DNA of 64,000 bases from Anaerolineaceae bacterium UBA4775 (GCA_002403205.1 DHHJ01000017.1:100444-164443); one strand, 5' to 3'. Positions 20,430 to 29,971 are shown, counted from the first letter of the stretch. The notes: generated by a model from the sequence alone, not told the origin. Made by a program: numbers and translations.

Positions 20430-21251
20430 TTAATCGTCAAACACGCCCAATTCCTTAACCAGCCGTGTTTGCGGCTCGATATGATCCAAAATCTGCATAT
20501 CTTCGTTGTCCAGCTCAAAAAAGATGTCCGCGTTCTCTAAAATCCGTGATTCGTTGACGGATTTCGGGATCGCCACCAGGTTATGGTTGACCAGCCAGGC
20601 CAGCATCACCTGGGCGGGCGTTTTAGCGTGCTTCTGGGCGACTTTACGCAAGTCTTCATGGTCGAAGAACCTGGCTTTGGCCACCGGGCTGTAGGCTTCA
20701 ATTTGGATGCCCTTGTTTTGGCAGTAGGCCAGGAGGTCCTGCTGGTACAGGAAGGTATGGAATTCCACCTGGTTGACGACGGGCACCACATCCGTGGTCT
20801 CCAGCAACCGCTCGATGAGCGGGATGGTGAAGTTGCTCACGCCGATACTGCGGCTCTTGCTCTGCTCTTGCAGTTCAACCAGTGCGTGCCAGGTGTCGAT
20901 GGTGCGGTCAAAGTCCTGAATATCTGGCCAATGGATCAGCACAAGGTCGACATACTCGGTTTGCAGGTCTTCCAGGCTCGATGCAAAGGACTGCAGGGCC
21001 TCATCGTAACCTCGGTTGCCGTAGGAAATTTTTGTGGTGATGAAGATGTCTTCCCGGGGGCGGCCGCTGGCCTTCCAGCCTTTGCCGACCTGGCGTTCGT
21101 TGCGGTATCCCTGGGCGGTATCGATCAGGTCATAGCCATGCCTGAGGGCAAATTCCACGGCGTGTGCACAGTCGTCGCCGTGAGCCAGGAAGGTGCCTAA
21201 ACCCAGGTAAGGGATTTCAATGCCGTTGTTCAGTGTGGTTAATTTTTTCAT
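20430..21251 (-). CDS. aldo/keto reductase (2,5-diketo-gluconate reductase type)
   Basis: A 273-aa NAD(P)H-dependent TIM-barrel reductase of aldehydes and ketones. The catalytic tetrad appears as Asp and Tyr in GYDLIDTAQGYRNERQVG, Lys in FITTKISYGNRG and His in LVLIHWPDIQDF. The coenzyme signature is SIGVSNFTIPLIERLL early and IPKSVNESRILEN late. Length is standard. The physiological substrate cannot be read from the sequence. A single gene with the bidirectional terminator on its 3' side. Confidence 0.93.
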   Translation of the reverse strand: MKKLTTLNNGIEIPYLGLGTFLAHGDDCAHAVEFALRHGYDLIDTAQGYRNERQVGKGWKASGRPREDIFITTKISYGNRGYDEALQSFASSLEDLQTEYVDLVLIHWPDIQDFDRTIDTWHALVELQEQSKSRSIGVSNFTIPLIERLLETTDVVPVVNQVEFHTFLYQQDLLAYCQNKGIQIEAYSPVAKARFFDHEDLRKVAQKHAKTPAQVMLAWLVNHNLVAIPKSVNESRILENADIFFELDNEDMQILDHIEPQTRLVKELGVFDD

Positions 21252-21468
21252 GGTGCTCCTTTCAATATCATGGGTTAAATTGATTTTACCTGCTGCCTGT
21301 AGAATCGCAAAAGCCCGGTGGTTTAGGGAAGGCGAGCAGGCTTGGTGTGCTCAGAAGGGTGCTTCCTGGATGAACACGTGGTGCATTGGTTTGGTCATGT
21401 CCTCGGTATACTTAATTAAAATGATCCAGGCAGCGTGCAACTCTGGCTGCCTGACGATATGAGGGCTG

Positions 21469-22071
21469 ATGTTGCGAAAAATATCACGGCGGTTATTTTT
21501 CAACCTGCGTTACTTGGGGCGGCCGCCCTGGGATAGTGGCGTATCGCCGCCTGAGCTGATCCGCTTCTTGGAGGGTGCCGTGCCAGGCCGGGCGCTGGAT
21601 GTGGGCTGCGGCACAGGCACGAACCTGCTCACCATGGCCGCCTACGGCTGGGAAGTGGCCGGCGTAGATCTGGCCTGGCTGCCCATCCTGCGGGCGCGCA
21701 AGCGTTTAACGCGGGCAGGCGTGCGGGCGCGCGTGGTGCGGGGTGATGTCGCCGGTCAGATGGACCTGGGGGCCACTTTTGACCTCGTGCTGGATATGGG
21801 CTGCTATCACAGCCTGGGCTCAGCCGATCGGGAGGCTTACCGCAGCAACCTGGCGGTCTGGTTGAAACCCGGCGGGGTGTACCTGCTCTACGCGCACCGC
21901 CAAGCGTCACCAGTCGATTCCCATGGCGTTTCCGAGGCGGATTTTGCTGGCTTTTTGTCCGCCCTAAGCTTGGTGTGGCGCCAGGATAGCGATGAACTCC
22001 GGCCCGATGGCAGCCTGGGCCACCCGGCGACCTGGGCGCAGTTTGTGAAAGGCGCCCAGCGCAGCTTGTGA
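21469..22071 (+). CDS. class I SAM-dependent methyltransferase
   Basis: A 200-aa Rossmann-fold methyltransferase. Motif I is RALDVGCGTGTNLLTMAAYG, motif II VAGVDLAWLPILRARKR, and motif IV FDLVLDMGCYHSL. This motif IV cadence is typical of the TehB/thiopurine-type small-molecule methyltransferases. A basic N-terminal segment (LRKISRRLFFNLRYLGRPPWDSG) precedes the domain. Substrate unknown. The ATG at 21469 has GAGGG a few bases upstream. It ends about 100 bases before the SorC-type regulator, whose own promoter starts in this gap, so it is probably a separate unit. Confidence 0.88.
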   Translation: MLRKISRRLFFNLRYLGRPPWDSGVSPPELIRFLEGAVPGRALDVGCGTGTNLLTMAAYGWEVAGVDLAWLPILRARKRLTRAGVRARVVRGDVAGQMDLGATFDLVLDMGCYHSLGSADREAYRSNLAVWLKPGGVYLLYAHRQASPVDSHGVSEADFAGFLSALSLVWRQDSDELRPDGSLGHPATWAQFVKGAQRSL

Positions 22072-22093
22072 CCTTTTGAGGGTGAATTTACCC

Positions 22094-22122
22094 TTGACAA
22101 GAAGGGGGGACAATGATATTAT
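22094..22122 (+). promoter_or_regulatory. near-consensus sigma70 promoter of the SorC-PDH-PTS cluster
   Basis: TTGACA (22094-22099), a 17-bp spacer and TATTAT (22117-22122) make an almost ideal vegetative promoter 46 bases before the regulator start. Confidence 0.8.
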
Positions 22123-22157
22123 TTCACATATATGAATTTGAGTTGACAAATGTGAAA
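22122..22157. promoter_or_regulatory. candidate operator of the SorC-type regulator
   Basis: TTTCACAT (22122-22129) and ATGTGAAA (22150-22157) form a perfect 8-bp inverted repeat separated by 20 bases. It starts at the last base of the -10 element and runs to just before the ribosome binding site, where bound repressor would block initiation. A related palindrome occurs at 29972-29988. Confidence 0.5.
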
Positions 22158-22167
22158 AAGGAGGCGT

Positions 22168-23136
22168 GTGAAAGAGAAAGCTCACCACCCTGACCGCACT
22201 TCTCTACTGGCTGATATCGCCGAGATGTACTTCCTGGAGGGGAAAAACCAAAATGAGATCTCCAGGATGGTGGGTATGACACGCTCCAATGTTTCTCGCT
22301 TATTGAAGGAAGCCCGCCAGCTGGGTATTGTTCAAATTCAGATTAACCGCCCGATTCAGGAAAATGCTGCGCTCGCCAAGGCCTTGGTTGAGCGTTTTCA
22401 TTTAAAAACCGCTCACATTATTCAAGTTGACCATTCCACCGATCTCTTGTCCAAGCTGGGGAGTGTTGCCGCTGACGAATTGTACAACCACATTCAGCCA
22501 GGCATGGTCTTAGGCACAGCCTGGGGAACCGGGATCAGCGCAACGGTTGAGCATCTTGAGGTTGAAAACCGCTTTCCGGACATTAAAGTGGTGCAGTTGC
22601 TGGGCGCCCTGGGCTCTCGCATCCAGGAATATGACGGCCATGGGATTGTCAGACGCCTGGAAGAAAAGCTGGATGCAGAGGGTATCTATCTGAATGCGCC
22701 GTACCTGGTGGACGATGCGCACACAGCGGGCTTATTGCTGGAGACAGCGAGCATCAAAGAAGCGCTCAACATAGGAAAGGAAGCCGATATTGCCTTGCTT
22801 GGTGTGGGCAGCATCGATCTGATGTATTGCAGTTATTACCTAGCCGGCTACGTCTCTGAGGATGAAATTCTCAACATTCAGGCTTCTGGCGCGGTGGGAG
22901 ATGTGTGCGGCCGCTTCTTTACTATTGACGGTGAGCTGATCAGCGATGATTACCAAGATCGGTTGATTGGACTCTCAATAGATGACCTGGTCAGCATTCC
23001 AATGCGCATCGGCGTTGCTGGCGGCACCGGCAAGATCATTCCCATTCTTGGCGCATTGCGCGGCGGTTTGATCAACGTGCTGGTGACGGACTCAACCACC
23101 GCCTTAGGCGTGCTTGACCAGGCAGATCAGCGCTAA
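22168..23136 (+). CDS. SorC/DeoR-family sugar-responsive transcriptional regulator
   Basis: A 322-aa regulator. The N-terminal helix-turn-helix (about residues 15-55) contains LEGKNQNEISRMVGMTRSNVSRLLKEAR. The rest is the SorC-type sugar-phosphate-binding domain, with GTAWGTGISATVEHL, VVQLLGALG, ADIALLGVGSIDL and the final IGVAGGTGKIIPILGALRGGLINVLVTD. Members bind phosphorylated sugars and control their catabolic operons. The GTG start at 22168 has AAGGAGG only three bases upstream, closer than usual. It is first in the cluster and probably autoregulated through the inverted repeat in its promoter. Confidence 0.93.
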   Translation: MKEKAHHPDRTSLLADIAEMYFLEGKNQNEISRMVGMTRSNVSRLLKEARQLGIVQIQINRPIQENAALAKALVERFHLKTAHIIQVDHSTDLLSKLGSVAADELYNHIQPGMVLGTAWGTGISATVEHLEVENRFPDIKVVQLLGALGSRIQEYDGHGIVRRLEEKLDAEGIYLNAPYLVDDAHTAGLLLETASIKEALNIGKEADIALLGVGSIDLMYCSYYLAGYVSEDEILNIQASGAVGDVCGRFFTIDGELISDDYQDRLIGLSIDDLVSIPMRIGVAGGTGKIIPILGALRGGLINVLVTDSTTALGVLDQADQR

Positions 23137-23167
23137 AATGACAACCGTTCTGATTTGAAAGGAGACT

Positions 23168-24196
23168 ATGTCAAACAATCATCTCATGGAATTTGACAAT
23201 GAAAAAACGACCGATGTGCTGGAGAAATCCAAGCAGTTGGGTTTATTGGAAAAAGACCTGGTTGAGATGTACCGAACGATGATCTCGATCCGGTTGTTTG
23301 AGGAAATGGCCGACAAACTGTACGCCCTGGGTAAGGTGCACGGCACCATGCACTTATCGGCCGGGCAGGAAGGTGTTGCCGTGGGCACGGGCAAGGTGAT
23401 GGGCGCTGAAGATTACCTGCTCAATCACCACAGGGGACATGGCCATTTCATTGCCAGCGGCGCGGACATCAAAAAAATGATGGCCGAATTTCTGGGCAAG
23501 GAAACCGGCTATTGCAAAGGCCGTGGGGGTTCCATGCACATCGCTGATGTCGAAGCCAATAACCTGGGCGCCAACGGGATCGTAGGCGGCGGGATACAGC
23601 TCGCTGCCGGAGTTGGGCTGGCCATCAAGATGATGGGTGAAGAGCGGGTTGTGCTGGTCATCTTTGGCGATGGCGCGGCAAACCAGGGTATTCTGTACGA
23701 ATCCTTCAACATGGCAGCCATCTGGGATTTACCGGTTGTTTATTTGTGTGAAAACAACCAGTATGGCATGTCGGCGGATGTGACCCGGGTCAGTTCAAAG
23801 GTGCCCTTCAAAGAGCGGGCCACGGCGCACGGTATTCCTGGTTACTACATCGATGGCAACGATGTCCTGGCTGTGTACGAAACTATGGCCAATGCGGTCG
23901 AACACGCCCGGTCGAGAAAAGGCCCGGTGTTTGTTGAAGCGCAAACCTACCGTTATTTTGGCCACTCAAAAAGCGATCGGAACCTGTACCGCACCAGGGA
24001 TGAGATCGAAGAATGGAAGCACCGGGATCCGATTGAGCGCTTCCAAAAGCTGCTGGTGGATGCAAACATCATCACGGAAGAGGACATTGAAAAAATATAC
24101 CAAGAAATGTCCCAGCTGATCGATGAAGCGGTTGAATTTGCTGAAAATTCACCGGAACCGGATGTATCAGAAGTCACGGAGTGGGTCTATGCCTGA
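23168..24196 (+). CDS. TPP-dependent dehydrogenase E1 component, alpha subunit (AcoA/PdhA type)
   Basis: A 342-aa E1 alpha subunit of a 2-oxoacid or acetoin dehydrogenase complex. It binds thiamine diphosphate through the GDG-X-NN motif ([19 protein letters not shown]...[10 protein letters not shown]) and contains [29 protein letters not shown] and [10 protein letters not shown]. The last resembles acetoin dehydrogenase AcoA as much as PdhA, so the true substrate (pyruvate, acetoin or another 2-oxo compound) is open. It starts 31 bases after the regulator and overlaps the beta-subunit gene by 8 nt. Confidence 0.93.
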   Translation: MSNNHLMEFDNEKTTDVLEKSKQLGLLEKDLVEMYRTMISIRLFEEMADKLYALGKVHGTMHLSAGQEGVAVGTGKVMGAEDYLLNHHRGHGHFIASGADIKKMMAEFLGKETGYCKGRGGSMHIADVEANNLGANGIVGGGIQLAAGVGLAIKMMGEERVVLVIFGDGAANQGILYESFNMAAIWDLPVVYLCENNQYGMSADVTRVSSKVPFKERATAHGIPGYYIDGNDVLAVYETMANAVEHARSRKGPVFVEAQTYRYFGHSKSDRNLYRTRDEIEEWKHRDPIERFQKLLVDANIITEEDIEKIYQEMSQLIDEAVEFAENSPEPDVSEVTEWVYA

Positions 24197-25178
24197 AATT
24201 ACTTATCGACAAGCAATACACGATGCCATGGTGGAGGAGATGCGGCGGGATGGGCGCGTCTTCCTGATCGGCGAGGATATCGGCACCTATGGCGGCGCCT
24301 TTGGTGTCAGCGCGGGCATGCTGGAGGAGTTTGGCCCTGGGCGCATCGTCGAAACACCCATCTCAGAAGAAGCCATTATTGGTGCAGCCGCGGGTGCCGC
24401 CATGGTGGGCATGCGGCCGATTGCTGAAATGATGTTCATGGATTTTATCCTGCTGACCATGGAACCCCTCGTCAACCAGGCTGCCAAAGCGCGCTATATG
24501 TTTGGCGGCAAGGCGACGGTTCCCATGGTGGTGCGCATGCCAGGCGGATCAGGAACGGGTGCCGCAGCGCAGCATTCTCAATCCCTTGAAACCATCCTGA
24601 TGCACATCCCCGGCATCAAAGTTGTGGCGCCAAGCACCTCCTACGATGCCAAGGGTTTGCTGATCAGCAGCATCCGGGATCTGAACCCGATTTGTTTTGT
24701 GGAACATAAACTTTTGTACAAATCCAAAGGCGAGGTGCCCGAAGAAGAATACGCCATCCCCCTGGGTGTTGCGGATGTCAAGCGGGAAGGCCGTGACCTC
24801 ACCCTTGTCGCTTCCGGGATCATGGTGCACAAATCCCTCGATGCCGCGCAGATCGTTGCAGAGGAGGATGGGATTTCTGTGGAAGTGGTCGACCCCCGCA
24901 CCCTGCGACCGCTGGACGTGGACACGATTGCCAAGTCCGTCAAAAAGACGGGCAGGCTCCTCGTGGTGCACGAAGCGGTCAAGACCGCCGGATGGGCTGG
25001 GGAAGTGATGGCTTCGGTCTCTGAGACCCCGTCTTGGGATTATTTGGATGCGCCTATGCGGCGTTTAACAGGCAAAGACGTGCCGATTCCCTATAATCGC
25101 CACCTTGAAGCGGCAGCCGTACCCCAGGTTGATGATATCGTGCGTGAAGTACGGGCGATCGTCAACACCCAGTACTGA
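24189..25178 (+). CDS. TPP-dependent dehydrogenase E1 component, beta subunit
   Basis: A 329-aa E1 beta subunit that completes the thiamine diphosphate site of the alpha subunit. Conserved segments are [53 protein letters not shown], the [20 protein letters not shown] loop and [13 protein letters not shown]. The start is the ATG at 24189 inside the end of the alpha gene; a longer in-frame reading from 24123 runs through coding sequence of the alpha subunit and is rejected. Confidence 0.94.
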   Translation: MPEITYRQAIHDAMVEEMRRDGRVFLIGEDIGTYGGAFGVSAGMLEEFGPGRIVETPISEEAIIGAAAGAAMVGMRPIAEMMFMDFILLTMEPLVNQAAKARYMFGGKATVPMVVRMPGGSGTGAAAQHSQSLETILMHIPGIKVVAPSTSYDAKGLLISSIRDLNPICFVEHKLLYKSKGEVPEEEYAIPLGVADVKREGRDLTLVASGIMVHKSLDAAQIVAEEDGISVEVVDPRTLRPLDVDTIAKSVKKTGRLLVVHEAVKTAGWAGEVMASVSETPSWDYLDAPMRRLTGKDVPIPYNRHLEAAAVPQVDDIVREVRAIVNTQY

Positions 25179-25191
25179 AAGGACTAAAGCA

Positions 25192-26526
25192 ATGCCAACG
25201 CCCTTTATCATGCCAAAAATGGACATGGACCAGGAATCAGTCATCATCAATGAGTGGCTGAAGCAAGAAGGCGATTCCGTTGAAAAAGGTGAACCGGTCA
25301 TCGTCATTGAAACTGACAAGATCACCAGCGAGGTCGAGGCACCCGCCTCGGGCACCCTGGCGCGCATTTTGTACGCGAACAACGAAGAGGCCCCAGTCAC
25401 CCAGGTGGTGGCCTATATCCTCGAAGAGGGTGAGACCGAGGCAGACCTCCCTGAAGCCCCCGGGGAATCGGAACCAAAGGCTGGGACAGCGGTTAAACAG
25501 GATGTGAGTGATGAGCCCGCCGAGAAACCCCGCAAATCTGCCACACCGATTGCCGTCAGGATGGCCAAGGCCGAGAACATTGACCTCGACAAAGTGCCCG
25601 CCCAGGGCGACAGGATCACCAAGGATGATGTGGAGGCTTACCTCGCAAGCGTAGACCGGGTCGAACCCCGGGTGCAGGTCCCTGCCACACCGGCTGCCCG
25701 CAGGCTGGCCTCTGAGGAAGGCGTGTCGTTGGGTGAAGTCACAGGCAGCGGACCGCGCGGGCGGGTTCAGGCTGATGATGTTCGGGCCACTGCGGCACGC
25801 GTGGCAGCACCCCAGCCTGTGCCCCAGCCGAAACTGTCTGCAGGCCAAACCCTGCCCCTCTCGAGCATCCGCAAACGGATTGCCGACCGGATGACCGCCA
25901 GCTATCAATCCACCCCCCACATTTACCTGACCGTCGAAGTTGATATGCTCGAAGCTGAAGAAAGCCGTAAGCGCATGAATCAACTGGCCGGGGAACCCTC
26001 AATTTCGATCACGGCTTACCTGGTGCGGCTGGTGGCCTGGGCGCTCAAACGGCATCCGCTGCTGAATGCCACATTGGAAGATGACCAAATCAAGCTCTGG
26101 GAAGAGGTCAACATTGGCATTGCTACAGCCCTTGATGAAGGCCTGATTGTGCCGGTGGTCCATCACGCTGACCAGCTTTCGGCCGTGGAGATCAACCTGC
26201 GCATGCGCGAACTGGCCCAAAAAGCCCGGGCAGGCACGCTGGCACGAGAAGAAATCCAGGGCGGCACCTTCACGATCTCCAACCTGGGGATGTACGGTGT
26301 GGACTCCTTCACGGCCATCATCAACCCGCCGCAATCAGCCATCCTGGCTGTCGGGACGGTCAGGCGCAAGCCGGTTGTGGTTGATGCGGAAGACACCGTC
26401 ATGGTTCGCCCGATGATGATGCTGACCCTGGGCGCTGATCATCGTGTCGTTGACGGGGCCGTAGCTGCCAGCTTTTTGGCTGACATGGTCAAAGCGATTG
26501 AGACGCCAGAGCTTTTATTGATTTGA
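25192..26526 (+). CDS. dihydrolipoamide acyltransferase (E2)
   Basis: The 444-aa E2 core of the same complex. An N-terminal lipoyl domain has the lipoylated lysine at about position 43 (IETDKITSEVEAPASG). After an acidic, Ala/Pro-rich linker there are apparently two peripheral-subunit-binding motifs, TPIAVRMAKAENIDLDKV (about residue 118) and TPAARRLASEEGVSLGEV (about residue 166). The catalytic domain covers about residues 215-444 and ends with the active-site motif ADHRVVDGAVAASFL. E2 moves the acyl group to CoA. An E3 gene is absent from the window, so E3 must come from elsewhere. Two binding motifs in one E2 are unusual. Confidence 0.93.
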   Translation: MPTPFIMPKMDMDQESVIINEWLKQEGDSVEKGEPVIVIETDKITSEVEAPASGTLARILYANNEEAPVTQVVAYILEEGETEADLPEAPGESEPKAGTAVKQDVSDEPAEKPRKSATPIAVRMAKAENIDLDKVPAQGDRITKDDVEAYLASVDRVEPRVQVPATPAARRLASEEGVSLGEVTGSGPRGRVQADDVRATAARVAAPQPVPQPKLSAGQTLPLSSIRKRIADRMTASYQSTPHIYLTVEVDMLEAEESRKRMNQLAGEPSISITAYLVRLVAWALKRHPLLNATLEDDQIKLWEEVNIGIATALDEGLIVPVVHHADQLSAVEINLRMRELAQKARAGTLAREEIQGGTFTISNLGMYGVDSFTAIINPPQSAILAVGTVRRKPVVVDAEDTVMVRPMMMLTLGADHRVVDGAVAASFLADMVKAIETPELLLI

Positions 26527-26629
26527 CCTTGCGATTGATGTTCGATGGTTGTGCTCAAGAGGGCTGTTTGACCCGATAGAAATGAGTTTGAACACACAGA
26601 TGTGTCTTAAAAACGCAGAAAGGCGCTAA

Positions 26630-27043
26630 ATGCCCGAGTTCAATTACGCTTATGTTTTTCTTTTCATAGCGGCGGCCTATGCCCTGCAGTTACTGCTGAC
26701 CAGCTGGCAGGCAAAACGGTTTTTTCGCCGGCTAAAAGAGATCCGCAAGGACGGGTTGACCTCGATCGGCCTGTCTGGCGGCAAGTGGTCTGGCAGGACC
26801 TATGCTGTGCTGGTGGTTGATGAGGATAATAACATCTTGCATGCTGAAAAGCTTTCGGGGATGACGATCTTCTCCACGCTTAAGCCGGTTGATGGGTTGG
26901 TCGGAGTCAACGCCCGGGACCTGTTGGATGACGATTGCCGCCTGGTTGAAAAGAAAAAACTCATGGATGCTTTTCGGAGTGCTGCCAAGGATATCTTAAA
27001 AGCGGATAACACAGTGAGTGCAGAAGGGAATCCTGAGGAATGA
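26630..27043 (+). CDS. GutM-type glucitol operon activator homologue
   Basis: A 137-aa protein with an N-terminal membrane segment (about residues 6-24) followed by the soluble domain of the GutM family: TSWQAKRFFRRLKEIRKDG, GLSGGKWSGRTYAVLVVDED and AEKLSGMTIFSTLKPVDGLVG. In E. coli GutM activates the glucitol PTS operon; homologues sit beside glucitol- or galactitol-type PTS genes in many bacteria. Here it precedes IIA by about 20 bases, so it belongs to the PTS unit. How a membrane-anchored protein would regulate is not clear. Confidence 0.85.
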   Translation: MPEFNYAYVFLFIAAAYALQLLLTSWQAKRFFRRLKEIRKDGLTSIGLSGGKWSGRTYAVLVVDEDNNILHAEKLSGMTIFSTLKPVDGLVGVNARDLLDDDCRLVEKKKLMDAFRSAAKDILKADNTVSAEGNPEE

Positions 27044-27065
27044 AGGAGTTTGTATAGGAGAGAAA

Positions 27066-27542
27066 ATGGAAGCATTAGAAGAATTAATGGTTGGGTCGGC
27101 AATCTTACTTGGTTACCCGGCGAAAGATGCAGAAGGTGTCATCAGCGAGTTAGGGAGGCTTTTATTCGAAGCGGGGCATGTTAAAGAATCCTTTGTCCAG
27201 GCAGCCCTTGACCGAGAAATGTCACTGCCTACAGGTCTTCCGTTGATGGGCGGCCATAATGCTGCCATCCCTCACACTGATGTAGAGCATGTATTAAAGC
27301 CGAGCATTGCTTTCGCGACGCTGGCACAGCCTGTGAACTTTCACAATATGGTCATGCCTGAAGAGCTTATCCCGGTATCAATTGTGTTTTTACTGGCGCT
27401 CGATCAACCCAAGTCCCAGGTTGGAATGCTGCAGGAAATTGCCGGTATTCTTCAAAAACCTGTGCTTATTGAGAATTTGGTCAAGGCCCAATCCTCAGAG
27501 GAGGTCGTTGAAATAATCAAAAATAGAGCAGACACTCAATAA
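27066..27542 (+). CDS. PTS galactitol-type EIIA component
   Basis: A 158-aa PTS EIIA domain of the fructose-mannitol/galactitol fold. The phosphorylated histidine is probably His70 in GGHNAAIPHTDVEHV. It would accept phosphate from HPr and pass it to the EIIB cysteine. The start at the ATG 27066 follows AGGAGAG; a longer frame from 27018 lies over the end of GutM. Base composition from here to about 30 kb is visibly AT-richer than flanking genes, which fits horizontal acquisition. Confidence 0.9.
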   Translation: MEALEELMVGSAILLGYPAKDAEGVISELGRLLFEAGHVKESFVQAALDREMSLPTGLPLMGGHNAAIPHTDVEHVLKPSIAFATLAQPVNFHNMVMPEELIPVSIVFLLALDQPKSQVGMLQEIAGILQKPVLIENLVKAQSSEEVVEIIKNRADTQ

Positions 27543-27619
27543 CATCAGTTTGATTATCATATATAATTGGTAATGAATTAATCATATCGCTGTAGTTTAG
27601 TCCATTATAGGAGGAAAAA

Positions 27620-27907
27620 ATGGTTAAGAAGAAAACCATATTGGTAGCCTGTGGAACAGCAATTGCGACGTCAACCGTGGTTGCGAGAGCTATTGAGGAA
27701 GGCCTGGAAGAACGGGGATTATACGTCAACATTCGCCAATGTAAAGCTGCTGAAGTGCCGAGTTTGGTGGCGGATGCAGATTTAATTGTCGCGACGACTC
27801 CTGTCTCCGTTGATAAGGATATTCCAATAATTCAAACGCTTGCTTTTCTCACAGGGATAGGAAAGGAGGAGGTGATTGAACAAATAGTTGACTATCTCAA
27901 AGACTAA
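27620..27907 (+). CDS. PTS galactitol-type EIIB component
   Basis: A 95-aa EIIB. The phosphorylated cysteine is Cys11 in ILVACGTAIATSTVVA, the typical galactitol-IIB signature. It carries phosphate from EIIA to the sugar bound in EIIC. A good ribosome binding site (AGGAGG) precedes the ATG at 27620. The 77-base gap before it is AT-rich. Confidence 0.93.
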   Translation: MVKKKTILVACGTAIATSTVVARAIEEGLEERGLYVNIRQCKAAEVPSLVADADLIVATTPVSVDKDIPIIQTLAFLTGIGKEEVIEQIVDYLKD

Positions 27908-27994
27908 TGAAAGGGAAATGATATCGAAAAAAGCCAATTACAAATGAAAGAATAAATTAATCACATTCACTTTATTCTAGAAATAAGGAGAACC

Positions 27995-29410
27995 ATGTTA
28001 GACGCAATTCTTTCTGGTATAAAACTATTTTTTGACACCCTTGGCGCAACGATCATGTTGCCAATCATTATCATTGTTTTAGCTTTGATCCTAGGCGCCA
28101 AATTCGGTCGTGCTTTCAGGGCTGGTGTGACAGTCGGTATTGCCTTCATTGGAATCAATCTTGTGATTGGTTTGATGTGGACATCGCTTTCCGATGTTGG
28201 GCAAGCCTTGGTCACTAACCTTGGAATTAATCGAACGGTTTACGATGTTGGGTGGCCTTCAGCGGCAGCCATTGCCTTTGGTACAGATGTCGGATTGGCT
28301 GTTATTCCAATTGCCCTTTTGGTCAACCTGGTTTTGCTGCTCACCCGGTTAACCAAGACATTAAACATTGATGTGTGGAACTTCTGGCACTTTGCGTTTA
28401 TTGGCTCATTGGTTGCTGTCGTCACCAACAGCCTGGTTTACGGCTTAATCGCTGCTGCTCTTGCTGCTGCATTTGCCTTGTTCCTGGCGGACTGGACAGC
28501 CAAAGCTGTGCAATCATTTTATGGTTTGCCCGGCATTTCCATTCCCCACCTTACCACCGCACCCGGTGTCCCCTTTGCGATTTTGGTCAACTGGATCTTT
28601 GAAAAAATCCCCGCCTTGCGAGATTTGAAGGCAGATCCAGATACAATTCGAAAACGCTGGGGTATTTTCGGCGAGCCAGTAATCTTAGGCCTGATCATCG
28701 GTTTGATTCTTGGCGTCTTAGCCTTTGCTTTCAATGTGCCGGCAGGTCAATCGGGGCTGGTGACGATCAGCAAAATTCTGGGTGTAGGCATGAACTTGGC
28801 TGCGGTTATGTTGCTTCTACCTCGCATGGTCGCAATCCTTATGGAAGGCTTGATCCCAGTTTCTGAGGCGGCTCGGGACTTCATGCAGCGGCGAGCATCG
28901 GGGCGTGAGATCTACATTGGCCTCGATTCGGCTATCTTAATCGGTCATCCCGCAGCAATTTCGACCGCATTGGTGCTTGTGCCTATTGCGATTCTGTTAA
29001 GCATCATTCTGCCAGGGAACCAGGTCATTCTCTTTGCGGATCTGGCCATCATTCCCTTCGTGGTGGCGCTGTTTGCACCCCTGATGAAGGGAAATATCGT
29101 CCGAATGATCGTAGCAGGGACTTTAGAACTGGCGGTTGGTTTCTATTTTGCCACCAGTATGTCGACCATTTTCACTCAAGCCGCGGTCAATGCTGGTTTT
29201 GCCATGCCGGAGGGTGCCGTTGAGATCACCAGTATCGGTGATGGTTTCCTGTGGCCAGCATGGTTGTTCACCAACATGACCGATTGGTTAGGTGGTGCGA
29301 TCGGTTTACTGATCCTTGCGGTTTTGATCGCTGTTGTGTTTTACTTCTACTTGCGAAATTCGCAAGCCTGGGAACGCATTGCTGGCGCACCTGTTGAGGA
29401 AACAGAATAA
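27995..29410 (+). CDS. PTS galactitol-type EIIC permease
   Basis: A 471-aa integral membrane EIIC of the galactitol (Gat) class with roughly ten hydrophobic segments. Characteristic pieces are LGAKFGRAFRAGVTVGIAFIG near the start, PAAIAFGTDVGLAVIP-like sequence with its flanking WPSA, and a C-terminal GDGFLWPAWLFTNMTDWLGG. It would import and phosphorylate a hexitol or related sugar. No sugar-phosphate dehydrogenase, aldolase or kinase is encoded beside it, so the substrate stays unknown. A strong terminator lies 20 bases after the stop. Confidence 0.93.
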   Translation: MLDAILSGIKLFFDTLGATIMLPIIIIVLALILGAKFGRAFRAGVTVGIAFIGINLVIGLMWTSLSDVGQALVTNLGINRTVYDVGWPSAAAIAFGTDVGLAVIPIALLVNLVLLLTRLTKTLNIDVWNFWHFAFIGSLVAVVTNSLVYGLIAAALAAAFALFLADWTAKAVQSFYGLPGISIPHLTTAPGVPFAILVNWIFEKIPALRDLKADPDTIRKRWGIFGEPVILGLIIGLILGVLAFAFNVPAGQSGLVTISKILGVGMNLAAVMLLLPRMVAILMEGLIPVSEAARDFMQRRASGREIYIGLDSAILIGHPAAISTALVLVPIAILLSIILPGNQVILFADLAIIPFVVALFAPLMKGNIVRMIVAGTLELAVGFYFATSMSTIFTQAAVNAGFAMPEGAVEITSIGDGFLWPAWLFTNMTDWLGGAIGLLILAVLIAVVFYFYLRNSQAWERIAGAPVEETE

Positions 29411-29430
29411 CCATCGTCGGTAAATCTCAT

Positions 29431-29463
29431 AGGGACGGTTGATGTTGACCGTCCCTTTTTTTT
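29431..29463 (+). terminator. rho-independent terminator after EIIC
   Basis: AGGGACGGT (29431-29439) pairs with ACCGTCCCT (29448-29456) around an 8-base loop, followed by a T-run to 29463. It would reduce or stop readthrough into the next two small genes. Confidence 0.9.
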
Positions 29464-29485
29464 CACAAGAGTTGTTGGAGTTGAA

Positions 29486-29896
29486 ATGCTTGATGCCATA
29501 ATTCGTGGGACATTGGGTGATGCGGGAACAGCGGTGTTGGATTTTTACATCGATAACGCCCTTTGGATCAATGCGATTTTATTATTTTATGCATTCTGTC
29601 TGGTTTTTGCCAAACGCGCTTATCTCAAAATAAAACAGGCTATTAAAGCTGACCTTGTCCAAGCATATGGCGAAAGTATTATGGCGAAGCGTGAAAAGAA
29701 TTTTGTAAAAGCCGTCGAGCGCCATCGCTTTAACTGGAACATGCTTGCTAAGGAGACACCGATACCGTTCATTTCTCCTGATAATTCATTATTGTTTTGG
29801 TTCAAATCACCAAATTCCCTTAAAAAGCATTTCACGGCAGAAAGGATGTTTCAGATCTTTCATCAAGCGGAACATCCATCTGACCATAGAGGTTGA
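29486..29896 (+). CDS. hypothetical membrane protein downstream of the PTS genes
   Basis: A 136-aa protein I do not recognise. A hydrophobic helix at about residues 27-44 (ALWINAILLFYAFCLVFA) is followed by a basic, amphipathic stretch and a soluble tail. An RBS-like GTTGGAG lies a few bases before the ATG at 29486. It is on the strand of the PTS genes and shares their AT-rich composition, so it is probably part of the same acquired cluster, but it lies behind the terminator. Confidence 0.6.
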   Translation: MLDAIIRGTLGDAGTAVLDFYIDNALWINAILLFYAFCLVFAKRAYLKIKQAIKADLVQAYGESIMAKREKNFVKAVERHRFNWNMLAKETPIPFISPDNSLLFWFKSPNSLKKHFTAERMFQIFHQAEHPSDHRG

Positions 29897-29971
29897 GTCA
29901 GTTGAGCTATGGGCACACCCATAATGGCAAATTTGCTAGTCTTGCATAAAATGCGTCCATTTTTACGACGG

